A DNA stretch of 64,000 bases from positions 13,519 through 77,518 of the forward strand of contig NZ_GL890841.1 in the NCBI RefSeq assembly GCF_000211815.1, given 5' to 3'. The notes under the pieces were generated by a model. It saw only the letters and a list, made by a program, of their open reading frames with translations, was not told where the DNA came from and did not search any database. A program made the position numbers and the translations under genes. Below, one piece after another: positions 61,082 to 64,000 of the stretch; the first letter of the stretch is position 1; every line of letters begins with the position of its first letter. Source of the stretch: Moorena producens 3L (lineage in GTDB: Bacteria; Cyanobacteriota; Cyanobacteriia; Cyanobacteriales; Coleofasciculaceae).

Positions 61082-61111
61082 TAGTGTTTTTTTAATTTAT
61101 AAAATACTATA
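61082..61111. repeat. hairpin flanking the SET/sulfotransferase block, right
   Basis: ATAGTGTTTT, AT-rich loop, AAAATACTAT (one G-T pair). Resembles 58904-58929. Confidence 0.5.
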
Positions 61112-61138
61112 ATACAGGACTAAAAAAATTATTAGATG

Positions 61139-61440
61139 CGTTTGCCCTGCGGCTGTATGCGTACCGGTTTTCGCAAAGTTAACCAAAATGTATAACTTCA
61201 GGGTAAGGCGAGCTGGTAACAGGTGATGCAACTAGTATGTAGCTGGGAAACGCTTTTGAGCTGTTACACAAAAAAAATAACCCCTGAGTCTGTTGCTGTT
61301 AGATCACAGCTCGACCAACTAAGGGGTATCGATGGCTGAATTGCGTAAGCTATTTACTACTATCCACAGCAGCTGTATGCGATCGCGTTTTCCCAACGTT
61401 AATATTATAGTTAACCTTATTTATAAGTGATGCTTTAGTC
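61139..61440 (-). repeat. tandem array 1, partial unit 4 and full unit 5
   Basis: Partial unit from about 61149 (GCGGCTGTATGCGTACC onward) lacking the hairpin half, then a full unit from 61258. The full unit has the A-tract, hairpin (inner TAGATCACAGCTCGACC as in units 1 and 3) and the ORF from ATG 61332 (32 codons, MAELRKLFTTIHSSCMRSRF). The array is thus split by the 58930-61081 block. Confidence 0.7.
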
Positions 61441-61558
61441 GATGATGGGGATTTGGGGCAAGTAAGAATACTCAAGAAGGCCAGTGCCTGCACCGTGTGG
61501 GAGCATCAATTTGCTACACTGCTGATCACGTATTGGTATTGCCTCCAAAATCAAAACC

Positions 61559-62863
61559 ATGACAGCTACACCACTTGCATCCATACCCCTAAGTGCGATC
61601 GCTCAAAAAACCCGTCAAGCTGCACAGAAGTTAGCCGTTCTCTCAACAAAGGCTAAAAATGAAGCTATTGAGGCAATAGCCCAAGCCTTGGAAGCTGCAG
61701 CACCGGAAATCCTAGCGGCGAATGCTGCAGACTGCCAAGCGGCTGAGGCAGATAAAATTCCCAAACCCCTTTACAATCGCCTGAAGTTGAACGAAACGAA
61801 GCTCAAGGGGGCTATTCAGGGGGTGCGAGATGTGGGCAACCTTGGTGATCCTGTGGGCAATGTCCAAATTCATCGAGAACTGGATCAAGGACTAATCCTC
61901 AAACGAGTCACTTGTTCCTTAGGAGTTTTAGGGGTTATCTTTGAAGCTCGTCCCGATGCCTTAATTCAAATTACCTCTCTTGCGATTAAATCCGGTAATG
62001 GTGTTATCCTCAAAGGCGGTAAAGAAGCAATTCGCTCCTGTGAAACCCTAGTCAAAGCAATTCATAAAGGATTATCTACCACAGCAGTTGACCCAGCAAC
62101 GGTACAGTTGTTAACCACTAGAGAAGAAATCAAAGAGCTGTTACAACTAGACAACTATGTGGATTTGATTATCCCCAGAGGGTCGAATGCTTTTGTTCGG
62201 TTTGTGCAGGAGAATACTCGTATCCCAGTACTTGGTCATGCTGATGGGATTTGCCACCTCTATATTGATGCAGCAGCTGACTTGGAAAAAGCGGTAACTA
62301 TCACCGTTGATGCTAAAACGCAATATCCAGCGGTTTGTAATGCGATTGAAACCCTGCTGGTGCATTCAACAATTGCTCCTCGTTTCTTGCCCCTAGCAGC
62401 AGAAGCTTTGAAAAAGCGTAATGTAGAATTACGAGGGGATGAAGCTAGCCGTGAGATTATCCCAATCTCGGTAGCAACGGATGAGGATTGGTCTACAGAA
62501 TACAGTGATTTAATTCTTTCTATCAAAGTAGTAGACTCTGTAGAAGAAGCGATTAACCATATCAATACTTATGGTTCCAGACATACGGATGCAATTGTTA
62601 CTGAAGACCAGGAGGTAGCAGATAGCTTCGGAAATCAAGTGGATGCCGCTAATGTTTTCCACAACTGTTCTACTCGCTTTGCCGATGGTTTCCGTTATGG
62701 TTTTGGAGCAGAAGTAGGAATTAGCACTCAACAAATGCCCCCCCGTGGTCCAGTGGGGTTAGAGGGATTGGTGACTTACAAATACAAGGTTACAGGTAAT
62801 GGTCACATTGCGGCTACTTATGTTGGTGAGAATGCTAAGCCCTTTACCCATCGGGATATCTAA
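61559..62863 (+). CDS. proA: gamma-glutamyl phosphate reductase
   Basis: ProA reduces gamma-glutamyl phosphate to the semialdehyde in proline synthesis. The 434-residue protein has LGVLGVIFEARPDALIQ, SGNGVILKGGKEA, LIIPRGSNAFVRFVQ, GICHLYIDAAAD and the catalytic Cys260 in TQYPAVCNAIETLLVH. The C-terminus has FGAEVGISTQQMPPRGPVGLEGL. The length is standard. An 8-bp stem TTCCGTAA/TTACGGAA (62869-62895) just after the stop may end transcription. No proB is adjacent. Confidence 0.97.
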   Translation: MTATPLASIPLSAIAQKTRQAAQKLAVLSTKAKNEAIEAIAQALEAAAPEILAANAADCQAAEADKIPKPLYNRLKLNETKLKGAIQGVRDVGNLGDPVGNVQIHRELDQGLILKRVTCSLGVLGVIFEARPDALIQITSLAIKSGNGVILKGGKEAIRSCETLVKAIHKGLSTTAVDPATVQLLTTREEIKELLQLDNYVDLIIPRGSNAFVRFVQENTRIPVLGHADGICHLYIDAAADLEKAVTITVDAKTQYPAVCNAIETLLVHSTIAPRFLPLAAEALKKRNVELRGDEASREIIPISVATDEDWSTEYSDLILSIKVVDSVEEAINHINTYGSRHTDAIVTEDQEVADSFGNQVDAANVFHNCSTRFADGFRYGFGAEVGISTQQMPPRGPVGLEGLVTYKYKVTGNGHIAATYVGENAKPFTHRDI

Positions 62864-63004
62864 TATTCTTCCGTAAATTTATAATGCTTACGGAAACTAA
62901 CAGGTTTTAAATTCCGAAAGTATTGTCCAGTAATGCTTTCAGTATAATTATACTGGCAGGCGCTCCTAGTAAGTGCTCAAGAGCGATATTTTTGGAATTT
63001 TGCA

Positions 63005-63600
63005 AGAGGTCTATTAAAAAAACCTCAGCGGGTAGCTGAGGGATTAGTCACGTTGCATCTACTATTTCTTAATCCTTGATTGGTCGATCTAGATCCGGAA
63101 CAATTTAGAAATGGGTAAGCCAAATCAAACTAATAGATTGGTTGAGACAAGATTAAACAAAAAAAATCCCCAGCCGATAGCTGAGGGATGAGTCAGGGTG
63201 CATCTACTATTTCTTAATCCTTGATTGCTCTGTCTTGATCCGGAATAAATTAGAAATGGGTAAGCCAAATCAAACTAATAGATTGGTTGAGATAAAATTG
63301 AACAAAAAAAATCCCCAGCGGGTAGCTGAGGGATGAGTCAGGGTGCATCTACTATTTCTTAATCCTTGATTGCTCTGTCTCGATCCGGAAGAAATTAGAA
63401 ACGCGGTCGCCAAATAGAACTGATAGATTGGTTGAGACAAAATTGAACAAAAAAAATCCCCAGCGGGTAGCTGAGGGATGAGTCAGGGTGCATCTACTAT
63501 TTCTTAATCCTTCATTGCTCTCTCTAGATCCGGAAGAAATTAGAACTGATAGATTGGTTGAGACAAGATTGAATAACAAAAATATCCAGCGGGATGTCAA
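63005..63600 (-). ncRNA. tandem array 2: four small-RNA candidate units plus a remnant
   Basis: Period about 145 bp. On the minus strand each full unit has TCCGGAT (63093-63099, 63238-63244, 63383-63389, 63528-63534 as its complement), exactly 26 bases, then AATAGTAGATGCA, about 16 bases, a hairpin CCTCAGC/GCTGAGG or CCCTCAGC/GCTGGGG, and 7-8 T. Predicted transcripts are about 50 nt. Terminators lie at about 63016-63041, 63159-63187, 63304-63332 and 63449-63478; a fifth at 63577-63593 is degenerate. Array layout and TCCGGA promoter motif recall NsiR1, but sequence identity to it is not established. Confidence 0.7.
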
Positions 63601-63623
63601 AGGCAATGATAATCAATCGTCAA

Positions 63624-64000
63624 TCAGAAGTCTTTGCATTTAATTTTTGCTTGGCGTCCATCCTCGTGGCGAAAGACAATTCCTTCTGCCCTGCACCCAG
63701 GGGAATACAAACTTTCTAGATCTGTTAATGCGTCTCTTAGTTCGTTGAAGGTTCTAGCAATATTCTCAAACACAGGAGCTTGTAAGTTAAACAGTACGCA
63801 AATATGTTCCTTTAGCTTTAATGGGTTACCCTGAATTTTTGGTCCCAAAGCTTCCGCACAATGTTTCCCATCCGGTACGTCAGATAGATCTGTGTTTCTC
63901 ATCGCTTCAAAGATCCATTGATCAGCTGGATCGTCCGAGTTAGCATCTACATACCAACCATCTTGTATGCCAAGCTGTTTTTGTTTCTTGGTTGGATTAC
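63624..64000 (-). CDS. RNA-ligase-like protein, 5' end outside the window
   Basis: The frame is open to the window edge. The visible C-terminal 125 residues contain DGWYVDANSDDPADQWIFEAMR, ALGPKIQGNPLKLKEH, and AEGIVFRHEDGRQAKIKCKDF. The last two blocks fit nucleotidyltransferase motifs IV (E-G-I-V) and V (K-I-K) of ATP-dependent RNA/DNA ligases, as in small T4 Rnl-like proteins. The catalytic Lys motif (KxDG) should lie beyond 64000. It ends 20-25 bases before tandem array 2, which is transcribed in the same direction. Confidence 0.7.
   Translation of the reverse strand, partial: NPTKKQKQLGIQDGWYVDANSDDPADQWIFEAMRNTDLSDVPDGKHCAEALGPKIQGNPLKLKEHICVLFNLQAPVFENIARTFNELRDALTDLESLYSPGCRAEGIVFRHEDGRQAKIKCKDF

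Overview
The window looks like a chromosomal segment of a large-genome filamentous cyanobacterium. NtcA, adjacent fabI and hisB, a CyaB-type adenylate cyclase, an ABC1 kinase, DUF3598 proteins, a PEP-CTERM heme peroxidase and many GCGATCGC (HIP1) sites all point to cyanobacteria. The very dense heptameric tandem repeats and short repeats resembling GTTCGCGTAGCGTGGCC make a Moorena/Moorea-like (marine Oscillatoriales) genome my best guess, from memory and not proven. I saw no rRNA or tRNA gene and no CRISPR array.

Layout. 1-3.2 kb: two DUF3598 paralogues and an unrecognised protein. 3.7-11.8 kb: ABC1 kinase, recN, a GAF-GAF-PAS adenylate cyclase and a conserved hypothetical. 11.8-15.9 kb: an IS200/IS605 end relic, an IS607 element whose recombinase has lost its catalytic serine, an XRE regulator and palindromic repeats. 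15.9-20 kb: hisB and fabI separated by a 272-bp mini-element, then ntcA and a diguanylate cyclase tail to tail. 20-24.6 kb: almost gene-free and repeat-rich, with a small HMA protein. 24.6-36.9 kb: alaS, a type II restriction-modification pair with a Ymh-family protein, an alpha/beta hydrolase, frmA, map and a DUF1565-SLH surface protein. 37.3-40.1 kb: a PD-(D/E)XK nuclease gene cut into three pieces by two separate IS200/IS605-type insertions. 40.2-48.8 kb: small membrane proteins, an LCP transferase, nanE, a heme peroxidase and a hybrid histidine kinase. 49-56.8 kb: duplicated coiled-coil genes around a damaged toxin-antitoxin pair, hsp20, an outer-membrane barrel, an aldo/keto reductase and a SnoaL-like protein. 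56.8-64 kb: a GMC oxidoreductase pseudogene, two tandem repeat arrays, a SET protein, a sulfotransferase, proA and the end of an RNA-ligase-like gene.

The most striking signals are non-coding. (1) At 63.0-63.6 kb about 145-bp units repeat four times plus a remnant. On the minus strand each carries TCCGGAT, exactly 26 nt, then AATAGTAGATGCACC (final bases vary in one unit), a GC hairpin and a T-tract. The same architecture with identical spacing recurs once at 53.51-53.60 kb just before an outer-membrane protein gene. This looks like a small-RNA family with a DIF-type (TCCGGA) promoter, similar in layout to the NsiR1 tandem array of heterocystous cyanobacteria. (2) At 58.3-58.9 and 61.1-61.4 kb a different, roughly 220-bp unit repeats, readable either as minus-strand terminators or as plus-strand short ORFs with a hairpin-buried ribosome binding site. 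(3) Three mini-elements have right ends like IS200/IS605; two interrupt genes and their exact removal restores the reading frame at each insertion point. (4) Long hairpins have covarying arms and a loop that is inverted in some copies.

Most housekeeping genes look intact. The damage is concentrated in accessory genes (GMC oxidoreductase, nuclease, toxin, IS transposases).
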